This document shows positions 33,579 to 43,013 of a DNA stretch of 64,000 nt, one piece after another. Within the stretch, counting starts at the first letter, position 1. Each line of letters opens with the position of its first letter. This DNA is from G038396625 sp038396625 (GTDB taxonomy: Bacteria; Bacillota; Clostridia; Peptostreptococcales; Thermotaleaceae): assembly GCA_038396625.1 (NCBI GenBank), contig CP121688.1, positions 2,046,001 to 2,110,000 on the forward strand, read 5' to 3'. The translations under genes and the position numbers were made by a program. Below the pieces are notes generated by a model. That model saw only the letters and a program-made list of their open reading frames with translations, was not told the origin of the DNA and did no database searches.

Positions 33579-35681
33579 CTATTCATAGGCAATCGCCCAA
33601 TTTGTTAATTTGATTAGACTGTCTCGAATTTGTAAGGATTGATCTTCTGACGCGTCTACCTTTGCTTTTGTAACAATAGGGATTGTTTTATTTTGAGAAT
33701 CATTTTGAAAAACATTCTCTAGCCAATCTAGATGTTCATCAATGGTTTTTGCCACATAATGCTTATCATGATAAACCTTTATGGCATTTCCATCCTCAAT
33801 TATCACATCGTCCTTGACAATCATCGTGCCCATGAAATTCATTTCTCCTGTAAGATATAATTTTCCCTTTGTTATAATGATGCCCTTTATATCGGGATGC
33901 GCTAAATATATTTTTGTTGCATTTTCGGGAATACTGGATGTATCTCCATTTTGTCCAATGATGGCATACTCCTTTGACTCGTTAGGATTGAATAGAATAA
34001 ATGGATTGTTATTTCCATGAGGTTCCTGTGATGGTAAGGCGTCAAAGTTTACCTGGGTGGTAACAGAAGCAGATTCCATATTCTCATCGCCTAATCGATA
34101 GACCATATTTTTGTGTTCTTCATATTTTCTGATTCTAATTCCTTCATCCTCAATATCAATATCGCTGCTTTCAATGGCATTGCCACCATATACAACAGCT
34201 CCAGAATGAATGAATGTATTGTTATCTACACTTGGAAGAGAGATTCCCCTTCCTAGGTGTAAACCACTACTTTTATTTTCTTCCGGCCTTTCATATTCTT
34301 GATGATAAAACTTAAAATAATCGCTTTTATCTTGAAGCATTAGTGGACTTTCATTTTTAAATTTAGAAGCCAGTACCAAAGGATCATAGTAGCTAAAGAT
34401 CACATTATCTTCATGCAAACTTTCTTTCCCACCTCCTCTATCCCCTAAGGTCAATAAAGGATAACTATATGCCCTATAATTTCCCCTAATAGATATGGAT
34501 TCACCTGTTTGATATTTTTGGTCTCCCTCAAGCTTAATAAAAGAAGAGCCAAAAATGAATACTTCTTTTCCAATAGAAAGGGTAGATCCATCTGCCTCTC
34601 CTAAATCCTCAGCATTGATAACAATACTGCTAGATTGATCTTCTGTAGCTGCATGGGAACCATCAGATATGCCATAATAACTCCCTGCAATGTTTATATG
34701 AGATTTTCTACCGCTTAATTCTAGATCATCCAAGGTATATACGGAACCATCCATCCTCTCCTTTCCAGGTTGTATGATAATCCCTGCATTTTCTGCCTTT
34801 TCATCAATAATACAACTTTTTGCATAAACATTTCCTTGTATTTGAATAGTTGTATTTTCTCCTCGATTTTGGATATTCTGTTGAGAGGTCACCGCGCCCT
34901 TTACCATCAATTTTGTACCCGTTCCCATTGACACAATACCTCGAGCACTGTCTTCCTTACCCTTTACATAGAGATCTCCCTTTATTTCCACTTCTCCTTC
35001 TTTTACTACCAAGTCTCCATCAATCGCCATCGCCTTCATCCATGCTACATTCTCAGGGATGTTTTTGACATAGGTTGTTAGATAATACTGTCCTTGGTAT
35101 TCGGGTAAAGAAATTTCATAGGTGGCATCTAAGTGTTTTTTGATATGATTTTTTGTATAGCTAGACCTTAGAGAAATACTTAATTTATCATTCTCAAATT
35201 CCAATTTTTCTTTATCGTTTTTGATTGTGATTTGGGGCGTTCCCTCTCCATAGGTATGTAATTCATATACATCCATGTTTTCCAAAATTTTTCCCAATTC
35301 TTCAGACAAATAGGTTTTGTAAGCATTTTTAAAAGTTATATTTTGATCTACCAAGAGCCTCTCTTCATCTATATATTCCTTCTCATTATCTTCGTCATAT
35401 TTCATATAATTCTGTATATACTCTTCTGTATATACTTTCGCTACTTCTTCGTTTCCTTTCTCAATGGCATGATCCACCATATTACCAATAATAGCATAGG
35501 CTTCTTCAAGTCCTGCCTCTGCCAAATAAAAAGTGACAGTATCTAGACTGTTAATTTTTTTCATCTTGTAGTTGGAATAAGCCAAGGATAAGATCGTGGT
35601 CCCTAGTAAGGTTAATACCATCATAATGATCATAACCATGACTAAAGTAGAACCCCTTTGATTAAAGTTTTTTTGTTGCAT
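33579..35681 (-). CDS. Very large PilX-like minor pilin with repetitive beta-rich domain
   Basis: The N-terminus (NQRGSTLVMVMIIMMVLTLL, then YYLAEAGLEEA-like FYLAEAGLEEAYA) is of the PilX type, with the GST-type cleavage site in place of GFT. The protein runs to 700 aa, several times normal pilin length. The middle (about 210-480) consists of short repeating strands such as GDLVVKEGEVEIKGDLYVKG, suggesting a beta-solenoid, and a similar strand set (GIIITKGKLYLTGEMNFMGT) recurs near 600. It lies between the PilV- and PilW-like genes. The size would place a large module on the pilus tip complex. Confidence 0.8.
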   Translation of the reverse strand: MQQKNFNQRGSTLVMVMIIMMVLTLLGTTILSLAYSNYKMKKINSLDTVTFYLAEAGLEEAYAIIGNMVDHAIEKGNEEVAKVYTEEYIQNYMKYDEDNEKEYIDEERLLVDQNITFKNAYKTYLSEELGKILENMDVYELHTYGEGTPQITIKNDKEKLEFENDKLSISLRSSYTKNHIKKHLDATYEISLPEYQGQYYLTTYVKNIPENVAWMKAMAIDGDLVVKEGEVEIKGDLYVKGKEDSARGIVSMGTGTKLMVKGAVTSQQNIQNRGENTTIQIQGNVYAKSCIIDEKAENAGIIIQPGKERMDGSVYTLDDLELSGRKSHINIAGSYYGISDGSHAATEDQSSSIVINAEDLGEADGSTLSIGKEVFIFGSSFIKLEGDQKYQTGESISIRGNYRAYSYPLLTLGDRGGGKESLHEDNVIFSYYDPLVLASKFKNESPLMLQDKSDYFKFYHQEYERPEENKSSGLHLGRGISLPSVDNNTFIHSGAVVYGGNAIESSDIDIEDEGIRIRKYEEHKNMVYRLGDENMESASVTTQVNFDALPSQEPHGNNNPFILFNPNESKEYAIIGQNGDTSSIPENATKIYLAHPDIKGIIITKGKLYLTGEMNFMGTMIVKDDVIIEDGNAIKVYHDKHYVAKTIDEHLDWLENVFQNDSQNKTIPIVTKAKVDASEDQSLQIRDSLIKLTNWAIAYE

Positions 35682-35692
35682 CCTATCACATC

Positions 35693-36454
35693 CTACTCTT
35701 CAATTGCTTTATATCCCACTATATGTTCTAAAACTTTATCCTTTTTTTTCACTTGAATATCAATTTTATAGAGGCGGGAAGTCATGTTTTTTTCTTTTGC
35801 ATCTTCTTTTACAATAAAATAATTAGAGTGGGTTCGCACTTCTCCTCCCATATTTAGAACCAAATATTTTGCAGTGGCATCAAATGTCTTAAAAAAATAC
35901 AGCGATAAAGGTTCATTGGTTACCTGGTTGTATGCCCTTACAGTAAAGTTCATATCTCCCTTGATTTCAAATTTTACAATGGCATTCTTTCCGTTTTTAG
36001 GAATTGGGATTTCAATATCCTCTCCTAATTTATAGATGATACGACTCGTTTCATTGATGATTTCTATGGGTAAATCTTTACTTAATGTTGATGATGATTC
36101 ATTCATAATGACATGATTTTCCTTATCCATTTCTACAATCATAACATACTCTACCGATTCTTCATCAACTACAGGAAATTGATAGTTTTCCACTACATCT
36201 TTTTTTATAATAATAGCATAGGCACCTTCCGATTCTTCATCGATGCCTTCCTCAAGTATATTGTTTAGCTTAATATCTTCCATATATTTTTGTGCAAGCA
36301 TGGTAGCTGTCAACTGCTCTCGAGCTTTTTGGTTGGTTTTTGCTCCATTCAAAAAAACAGTTGTAATAGGTAGGGTAATAGTTCCTAAGATTGCAATAGT
36401 TACAATCAACTCGATCAAGGTCAGTCCTTTTTCGTTTTTCAATAGCTTTATCAT
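35693..36454 (-). CDS. PilV/GspI-like minor pilin
   Basis: The prepilin signal is NEKGLTLIELIVTIAILGTI with the +5 glutamate, followed by TNQKAREQLTATMLAQKYME as in PilV/GspI. The 253-aa protein has an acidic beta-rich domain. It starts 18 bp after the PilO-like gene. Confidence 0.85.
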   Translation of the reverse strand: MIKLLKNEKGLTLIELIVTIAILGTITLPITTVFLNGAKTNQKAREQLTATMLAQKYMEDIKLNNILEEGIDEESEGAYAIIIKKDVVENYQFPVVDEESVEYVMIVEMDKENHVIMNESSSTLSKDLPIEIINETSRIIYKLGEDIEIPIPKNGKNAIVKFEIKGDMNFTVRAYNQVTNEPLSLYFFKTFDATAKYLVLNMGGEVRTHSNYFIVKEDAKEKNMTSRLYKIDIQVKKKDKVLEHIVGYKAIEE

Positions 36455-36472
36455 CCTATAACACCTGCTTTG

Positions 36473-37681
36473 TTATTTATCAATGTCTACCTCTCCTTTT
36501 TTGGTGGAAACATTGACTCTAGGTCTTTCTGAATCATCATTAATGATTTTTATATATAACCGTCTATCTGTTTGGTTAAAAATATGAAGCATAGCTCCTG
36601 ACAAATCTTCTGCAGAATTACGAGGATGGCTGTAGATGAGGAGGGTAATAGGATCTTCGTGAGGTACAAAGGCAGCGAACTCCTGAAAATCGTTGGGATA
36701 AGTATCTCTACTGGTTTTATATTTGTAATAATAATTTCCCTGCTCTTGCAAAAAATATATTTCTACATCTTCTATGGTATTTTTATCTGCATAAACATAG
36801 GTATTTTTTGATGCATCCTTGGTTTTTCCCAAGATAATGGTCGGCAAATCTGAATTAATAGGTTTTACATTCATTGCAAAGTCATAGGTTTTGATCTCTT
36901 TGGATTCCTTCTTTGGAGATGCCATGGTTCTATAGCCTCCTGCAAAGGGATTATTTTTTCCGTAGATATTCTCTAAGGGCCAAGTCAAAAACTCCTCATC
37001 TTGATCATTAATCTTAGGAATTGCATAAAATTCTAAAATCATATTTCCTGCCAACCCTTGTTCTACCTGCTGGTATAAATTCAGATTCTTTATATAAATA
37101 GCACGATTTAAGGATTCAAGCTTGTCCATAAAGTCCAGAACATCTTGATAATCTCCTTCAAAATTAATATTTACACTCATTTTTTCTACGCGGATGGGCT
37201 TGTCATCCTTGGGTTTTTCTTCTTTTTTTTGATCTTCTTCATCCTTAAGAATGGACACCCCTTCCTTATATTGCTTTACCAGTTCTGTTAGAAAATCACT
37301 TTTTTCTTCAATTTCTTCTTTCTTTTCTTCAAAAATATCAGACTCTGGATCAGAAAAACTCAAGATTTGCCCTTGAATATTGGTTTCTTCTAAAATTTCA
37401 TCCAATAATACGATGAATTTCTCCTGTATCAGGGATGGAAAGTAGGGTTTAGATCCCTCATAGATTTGCGCATTTAGAATTTTATATTTTTCTTGAATCT
37501 TATTGTCCGTTTTAATCTCTTGGGATATTGCTTTCATTTTTAGCTCATGGGTCTTGATTTCTTCTTTTAGAGCAGTAGCCCTTTCTATACGAGGCTTTAA
37601 TAAAAACTGATAAATACTCATAATGACAAGGATACTTCCCAATATTCCAATCAAAATCTTTTCTCTTTTTGTCAGCTTCAT
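36473..37681 (-). CDS. pilO: Type IV pilus inner-membrane alignment protein PilO
   Basis: PilO forms, with PilM and PilN, the complex linking the motor to the rest of the machine. One N-terminal membrane helix (about 10-27) is followed by a coiled coil (about 30-65), a highly charged KKEEKPKDDKP linker near 155, and a ferredoxin-like domain starting near 170 (VNINFEGDYQDVLDFMDKLE). At 402 aa it is longer than usual PilO because of a C-terminal extension. The gene overlaps pilN by 4 bp. Confidence 0.85.
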   Translation of the reverse strand: MKLTKREKILIGILGSILVIMSIYQFLLKPRIERATALKEEIKTHELKMKAISQEIKTDNKIQEKYKILNAQIYEGSKPYFPSLIQEKFIVLLDEILEETNIQGQILSFSDPESDIFEEKKEEIEEKSDFLTELVKQYKEGVSILKDEEDQKKEEKPKDDKPIRVEKMSVNINFEGDYQDVLDFMDKLESLNRAIYIKNLNLYQQVEQGLAGNMILEFYAIPKINDQDEEFLTWPLENIYGKNNPFAGGYRTMASPKKESKEIKTYDFAMNVKPINSDLPTIILGKTKDASKNTYVYADKNTIEDVEIYFLQEQGNYYYKYKTSRDTYPNDFQEFAAFVPHEDPITLLIYSHPRNSAEDLSGAMLHIFNQTDRRLYIKIINDDSERPRVNVSTKKGEVDIDK

Positions 37682-38250
37682 TCTTTCTCACCCTTTAATC
37701 TACATTTCAATGTAAATTCATAATGATTACTTCCTTCTGTACTTTTGCTAATATTCACCACATGCACTTGCCGAAAAGCTTTTATGTTTTTAAAATTATG
37801 CTCCAGCTCTGCAATGGCTATACGGCTGTCCGCTTCTCCTTGCACCTGTAGTTCTTCCCAAGAAAAGGCCATTAACTGAAAAGTAATAGAAGGGGGAATC
37901 TGTTCTGTAATCGACGTCAGTAAATCTTTATTGATCACGTTGATATACCCAATTTTCTCATTGACCTCATACAATGCATCATAATAAGTTTTCATCAATG
38001 TTAATTTTCTTTTCTGTTCTTCAATATCTTTGATTTGTTCTGCAATCTTTTCAGATTGCAAATTATGTTGAATCATTTTTAATTCCTTTTCTAGATTTCT
38101 TATTTGCATTTCATTCACAGCAAAAATGCTTCCAATCACAATCAATACACTGATGACTGAAATAATGCCATAAAACTGTTTTTTTCTTGAGGTTTTTTTG
38201 ACTTCAATATAGGGCGAAAAAAAATTCAAATCATGCATCTTCTTTTTCAC
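37678..38250 (-). CDS. pilN: Type IV pilus assembly protein PilN
   Basis: A 190-aa protein with an N-terminal cytoplasmic segment (DLNFFSPYIE, the PilM-binding type motif), one membrane helix (about 26-46), a coiled coil and a ferredoxin-like domain containing FSWEELQVQGEADSRIAIAE. Position between pilM and pilO supports the call. Confidence 0.9.
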   Translation of the reverse strand: MKKKMHDLNFFSPYIEVKKTSRKKQFYGIISVISVLIVIGSIFAVNEMQIRNLEKELKMIQHNLQSEKIAEQIKDIEEQKRKLTLMKTYYDALYEVNEKIGYINVINKDLLTSITEQIPPSITFQLMAFSWEELQVQGEADSRIAIAELEHNFKNIKAFRQVHVVNISKSTEGSNHYEFTLKCRLKGEKE

Positions 38251-39312
38251 CTACTTTCTTATCATTGCAGCGGCAACATTCAAGTAATCCCTTAAGATTA
38301 TTCCTTCTGGACATTTTATATGACTTATATTATCCAATAAAAAAGTGGGAATTTGTAATGTATTCATCATATATTCTGGCAAATAAGGAATTTTACTGCT
38401 GCCCCCGTATAAATAAATTTCATCGATGCGATAAATTGTGTTTCTACTAGTATAGTATTGAAAGATTCTTTGAATTTCTTGAAGCCAGTTATCCACCGTA
38501 GCTTGAATCAGTTCGTTCATCATGACTGAAGGGGAAGTTTTATTTAGTGATAATTTTAAATTTCCATGTTCTATTTTCTTATTTTCTGCATCTTCCACAG
38601 AAAGGTTAAAAACATTGGCAATGTTTATGTCAATATCTTTTCCTCCTTGGGATATGATTCTACTGAATCGAAGTATCCCTCTATCGATGATACTAATATT
38701 TATATTGGCATATCCCATATCTATGGTTACAACAGTTTTGTCTAAACTGTAATTTTCTTCATTTATTTTGACCTCCTGATCAAATACTTTCGAAACAGCA
38801 TTATTATGAATATCTAAAGCTACAGGTTTTAGATTCAAATTATAGATAAACTGAAGATATTCTTCCACAATTTTTTTGGGTAAAGCTACCACAACAATTC
38901 TTAATTTTTTTATGCCTTCTTCCACAAATTCTTCCAATACCTTATGCTCTACCACATAATCCTCTAATTGGATCGGCAAATACTGTTCGATCTCTAAACG
39001 TACCATAGATGCTAACTCATCTGAAGACTTTACAAAGGGCAATATCAACTCCCTCGTAATGGTAGCTGTGCTTTGTATCGTACAGATTGCCTGTGTTGCT
39101 TTAATTTTCTGTTTGTATAAAAAATCATTTATGCCTTTTTCCAAAATCTCTTTATCCTTTAAATACCCATCTTCACAGGCCCCTGATGGTGTAGGTATTT
39201 TATAAACATTTTCCACTACAATGTGTTTTTTCTGCTGCTTTGCCACAATGATTTTTGTTTCATACGTACCGATGTCCATAGATATCATACTTTTTCTTAA
39301 CAAATACTTCAC
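38251..39312 (-). CDS. pilM: Type IV pilus assembly ATPase-like protein PilM
   Basis: PilM is a cytoplasmic actin-like protein. The 353-aa sequence has the phosphate loop MISMDIGTYETKIIVA, VVTIDMGYANINISII near 205 and LYGGSSKIPYLPEYM near 300. I place the start at GTG 39312 because GAGGAG lies 5 nt upstream; the frame extends to 39342. It is the first gene of the MNO block. Confidence 0.9.
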   Translation of the reverse strand: MKYLLRKSMISMDIGTYETKIIVAKQQKKHIVVENVYKIPTPSGACEDGYLKDKEILEKGINDFLYKQKIKATQAICTIQSTATITRELILPFVKSSDELASMVRLEIEQYLPIQLEDYVVEHKVLEEFVEEGIKKLRIVVVALPKKIVEEYLQFIYNLNLKPVALDIHNNAVSKVFDQEVKINEENYSLDKTVVTIDMGYANINISIIDRGILRFSRIISQGGKDIDINIANVFNLSVEDAENKKIEHGNLKLSLNKTSPSVMMNELIQATVDNWLQEIQRIFQYYTSRNTIYRIDEIYLYGGSSKIPYLPEYMMNTLQIPTFLLDNISHIKCPEGIILRDYLNVAAAMIRK

Positions 39313-39436
39313 CTCGTCTCCTCGTTGATAGCCATCCTTCAAAATTAGATCCTAGATATCTATATACACTTTGATCTATCTCTGTTTTTCGTTTATGGTT
39401 CGTCATTTCCCATAAAGCATTTTGTGGGAAATAGGT

Positions 39437-40189
39437 TTATAAAAATTTCAATAAATACCAATATATGATGGATTCTCCATAGATTATGGTAATGAATGCA
39501 GCCATTGCAATAAAAGGGCCAAAGGGAATCATATCCTTTCTACCTTTTATTTTCAGCAGCAGCAGTAAAATAGAAAAGACTGCACCAATAACAAAGGATA
39601 ACAATGTAATCAGCAAAATATATTGTCCTCCTAACCAATAACCCAGTACTCCCATAAGCTTAATATCACCCCCACCCATAGCACCTTTAGAAACCACAGC
39701 AATCAGCAGGAAAATTCCTCCTCCTATAAGTAATCCTATTAGTCCATTGCGCCACAGCATACCATCATGACGAAATACATACAGCATGGTTCCAACCAGC
39801 AGTCCAAATAGCATCAATTCATCCGGAATAATCTGTAAGTCATAATCAATCCATGCAATGACCAAAAGCAAGCTGGATAATACAGCATATTGTAAAAAAG
39901 TAAGGGTAAATCCAAAATAATGATAGAGTAATAAATAAATAAGTCCATTCATTAATTCAACCAATGGATACCGTGGAGAAATACCCTCTCCACAGTATCG
40001 GCATTTGGCCTTAGTTAATATGTAGCTCAACATAGGTATAAGATCCCGTGGCTTTAACCTAGTCTTACATCGAGGACAATGGGAGCCAGGATAGAGAATA
40101 GATATTTTCCTAGGTATGCGGTAGATGCATACGTTGAGGAAAGAGCCAATCATTAAACCTAAAGTAACAACAAAAACACTCATTATCAA
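39437..40189 (-). CDS. pilD: Prepilin peptidase (PilD/type IV)
   Basis: PilD cleaves prepilin leaders and may N-methylate the mature pilin. The sequence begins with a membrane helix and the methyltransferase-associated domain with two CxxC pairs (CPRCKTRLKPRDLIP and CRYCGEGISPRYPL, about 37-75). The catalytic aspartates are in WIDYDLQIIPDEL (about 114) and GGGDIKLMG (about 172). The length of 250 aa is standard. It follows pilA by 5 bp. Confidence 0.95.
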   Translation of the reverse strand: MIMSVFVVTLGLMIGSFLNVCIYRIPRKISILYPGSHCPRCKTRLKPRDLIPMLSYILTKAKCRYCGEGISPRYPLVELMNGLIYLLLYHYFGFTLTFLQYAVLSSLLLVIAWIDYDLQIIPDELMLFGLLVGTMLYVFRHDGMLWRNGLIGLLIGGGIFLLIAVVSKGAMGGGDIKLMGVLGYWLGGQYILLITLLSFVIGAVFSILLLLLKIKGRKDMIPFGPFIAMAAFITIIYGESIIYWYLLKFL

Positions 40190-40194
40190 ATCCT

Positions 40195-40605
40195 TTAATC
40201 TAAAAAATCAGTTGGAACCTTAATATATGTAGTACCTTCTGTAGTGGTAGCATCTAAAAGTTTCATTTCATGATCACTTATGTGATAAAAAAATGCTTTC
40301 CCATTTACTCCAACATCTGGAATATCATCATAAGCTAGTTTAAGCGCTTCTTTTAGGGTAGCACTATCACTAGGATATACTTCATCTCCATCACTATTGG
40401 TTTTTTCAATACCATATAATTGTATGGCTTTGTTCATCGCCACAATCGCTTGCTCATCAGCTACTTGATGCGCTTTTGCTCTCATCCCACTATACTTTGG
40501 CACTGCAATCCCTGCCAAAATCCCCAATACAGCAATTACAACAATTAATTCTACCAAAGTAAAACCCTTCTTATTTCTCAGCATTTTGTTGATTTTTTTG
40601 ATCAT
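40195..40605 (-). CDS. pilA: Major type IV pilin
   Basis: The prepilin leader ends in RNKKG, then FTLVELIVVIAVLGILAGIA with the +5 glutamate, followed by VPKYSGMRAKAHQVADEQAI, characteristic of Clostridial PilA. The 136-aa protein has no cysteines in its globular part. It sits between pilC and pilD with a strong ribosome site (AAAGGAGG), consistent with high expression. Confidence 0.92.
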   Translation of the reverse strand: MIKKINKMLRNKKGFTLVELIVVIAVLGILAGIAVPKYSGMRAKAHQVADEQAIVAMNKAIQLYGIEKTNSDGDEVYPSDSATLKEALKLAYDDIPDVGVNGKAFFYHISDHEMKLLDATTTEGTTYIKVPTDFLD

Positions 40606-40711
40606 TTCTTTCTCCTCCTTTATGTTTTAAAAAATAAAATAAATACTAATGGATAACACCAGAATTTGTTTGGACACCTCCCCTCTCATCCCAAAGGTGC
40701 ATCCTATCTCA

Positions 40712-41923
40712 TTACATCTGAATGGTATTGATCATATCAAACATTGGCAGTACCATGGCCATGACAATGGCACCAATTACAATGGCCATCACTACGATCA
40801 TGAGAGGTTCTATCAGCGTAGTCATCTTCTGCAGGGCCACCTCAACCTCTTCATCATAGAAATTGGCGGTCTTGTCCAATATTTCATCAAGGGAGCCTGA
40901 CTCTTCTCCAATCCGGATCATCGAGTCTAGCATCGGTGGAAATACACCGATGTTTTGGATCGGATCTGCTAATCCCGAGCCCTTTCTTACCTCTTCTTTG
41001 GCAAGGAGAATTCCCTCTGCTACAACTTTGTTGTTCACCACCTTTGACACCACTTCTAAGGCTTGTATCAATGGAATCCCGCTAGATAAAAGGGTCGCCA
41101 TGGTTCTGGAAAACCGAGAAGTGACGATTTTCTGAGTGGTTCCCTTTATAATGGGAATATGAAACTTTAACCGATCCATCAGTAAACGTCCCTGATACAT
41201 TTCGATATATCTTTTTATACCATAAAATAGGATGAACAAAACAGTAAATACCATATACCAATAATTTCTTATGGATTTGCTTATCATTAACAGTATTTGT
41301 GTAGGCAGAGGAAGTTCTACACTGCTTCCTTGAAACATGCCCACAAAGGTAGGCATTACAAAGGTCAATAAAAATATGACGACCCCCACCGCCACAATGC
41401 TTAATATGATAGGATAAACCATGGCGCCTTTTACTTTATTTGTAATTTTATTTTCTTTTTCGTAGTGGGTAGCCATTCGATCCATAATGATATCGAGATT
41501 TCCACTTATTTCTCCCGCTTCCACCATATTGATAAGCAGTTCTGGAAAAATACCTTGATGATCTCGTAAAGCTTCTGATAAAGTTAATCCCTTCTGTACC
41601 CCTTCATAGATTTCTCCCACCGCTTTTTTAAGCTTCTTATTCTCTGTTTGGAGACGTAATATATCTAAGCAGTTTATAATTGTAACACCTGCATTTAGCA
41701 TCGCATAAAACTGCCGACAAAACACAGCAATATCCTTCATTTTTACTTTGGCAAAAAGCTTAATATCTTTGATGTCTTTTCCTTGTACTATTTCTTCTAC
41801 AGATATGGGATGTTGTTTTTTTTGCCGCAACATGCCCAGCACCTCTTGCTTGCCATTGGCTGTATAAGTTCCTTGCACTTTTTCACCTGTGACATTGACC
41901 GCCTTGTATTGATATACGGGCAT
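40712..41923 (-). CDS. pilC: Type IV pilus platform protein PilC
   Basis: PilC (GspF fold) is the inner-membrane platform on which PilB and PilT work. The 403-aa protein has two repeated cytoplasmic helical domains, FCRQFYAMLNAGVTIINCLD (about 68-87) and FSRTMATLLSSGIPLIQALE (about 270-289), and three membrane segments near 165-190, 220-240 and 370-395 (TLIEPLMIVVMAIVIGAIVM). The length is typical. Confidence 0.96.
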   Translation of the reverse strand: MPVYQYKAVNVTGEKVQGTYTANGKQEVLGMLRQKKQHPISVEEIVQGKDIKDIKLFAKVKMKDIAVFCRQFYAMLNAGVTIINCLDILRLQTENKKLKKAVGEIYEGVQKGLTLSEALRDHQGIFPELLINMVEAGEISGNLDIIMDRMATHYEKENKITNKVKGAMVYPIILSIVAVGVVIFLLTFVMPTFVGMFQGSSVELPLPTQILLMISKSIRNYWYMVFTVLFILFYGIKRYIEMYQGRLLMDRLKFHIPIIKGTTQKIVTSRFSRTMATLLSSGIPLIQALEVVSKVVNNKVVAEGILLAKEEVRKGSGLADPIQNIGVFPPMLDSMIRIGEESGSLDEILDKTANFYDEEVEVALQKMTTLIEPLMIVVMAIVIGAIVMAMVLPMFDMINTIQM

Positions 41924-41947
41924 ACACTCACCCCTTATTTTCTTATG

Positions 41948-43003
41948 TTATATGTTTAAATATCGTTCAAGCATCTCTTTTTCTACCGCATACTCTAATG
42001 CTGTTGCTCTTGTGATCCTACCCTGTCTAAAGAGATCCAAAATAGCATTATCCATGGTTTTCATCCCAAATCGTCCTCCTGTTTGCACAGATGTCTGCAG
42101 CTGATGGGTTTTGTTTTCTCGGATCAAATTTCTGATGGCAGTGGTCGCCACCATAATTTCTAGTGCCGCCACACGTCCTCGTTGATCTGCTGTGACCATA
42201 AGCTGTTGGGATATAATTCCTTCTAATACAGTGGCAAGCTGTATACGAATCTGCTGTTGTTGATGAGATGGGAACACATCGATAATGCGATCCACGGTTT
42301 TCGCAGCACCAATAGTATGTAACGTAGACAATACCAAGTGTCCTGTTTCTGCTGCTGTAATGGCAATACTAATGGTTTCTAAGTCCCGCATTTCTCCTAC
42401 CAGTATCACATCCGGATCTTGTCTTAGGGATGCTCTGAGTGCGCGAGAAAAATTTTTGGCATCATGGCCAATTTCTCTTTGGTTGACCATGCTTTTATTG
42501 TGTTTATGAAGGTATTCAATGGGATCTTCAAGAGTTAAGATATGGCAACTTCGCTCTTTATTAATATAATCGATCATGGATGCCAAGGTAGTAGATTTAC
42601 CACTGCCCGTTGGTCCAGTCACCAATATTAATCCTCTTTGTTTCATGGCCAAATCTTTTAATATAGGTGGAAAACCTAGACCATCTATCGTAGGAATCTC
42701 TAATGCCACAATTCTTATAGCCATACCGTAACTTCCCCGTTGCTTATATATATTTATTCGAAATCTTCCTAATCCCGATTTGGAATAAGATAAATCGATT
42801 TCACCTTGCTCCTCTAGTGTCTGCAGCTGTTTTTCTGTCAATACTTGCCTAGCTAGGTCAACTGTTTCTTGAGGAGTAAGGGACTGCTCATTTAATCTTC
42901 GTAATTGACCATTGATCCGCAACACAGGAGGAATCGCTACGGTTATATGTAAATCAGAAGCCTTCATATTCACTGTCTTCTCTAAAAGCTCTAATATATG
43001 CAT
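41948..43003 (-). CDS. pilT: Pilus retraction ATPase PilT
   Basis: PilT disassembles the pilus for twitching motility. The 351-aa protein has Walker A GPTGSGKSTT (about 130-139), an aspartate box ILTLEDPIEYLH, Walker B DVILVGEMRDLETI and the His box TGHLVLSTLHT. The retraction-specific AIRNLIRE motif near 285 is present, which tells it from PilB-type proteins. Confidence 0.96.
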   Translation of the reverse strand: MHILELLEKTVNMKASDLHITVAIPPVLRINGQLRRLNEQSLTPQETVDLARQVLTEKQLQTLEEQGEIDLSYSKSGLGRFRINIYKQRGSYGMAIRIVALEIPTIDGLGFPPILKDLAMKQRGLILVTGPTGSGKSTTLASMIDYINKERSCHILTLEDPIEYLHKHNKSMVNQREIGHDAKNFSRALRASLRQDPDVILVGEMRDLETISIAITAAETGHLVLSTLHTIGAAKTVDRIIDVFPSHQQQQIRIQLATVLEGIISQQLMVTADQRGRVAALEIMVATTAIRNLIRENKTHQLQTSVQTGGRFGMKTMDNAILDLFRQGRITRATALEYAVEKEMLERYLNI

Positions 43004-43013
43004 ACTTCACCAC

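Noticed and set aside
39405..39432. ATTTCCCA/TGGGAAAT hairpin between pilD and pilM as a terminator
   Set aside because: It has only an 8-bp stem and no T-run; termination inside the pilus operon is not supported.
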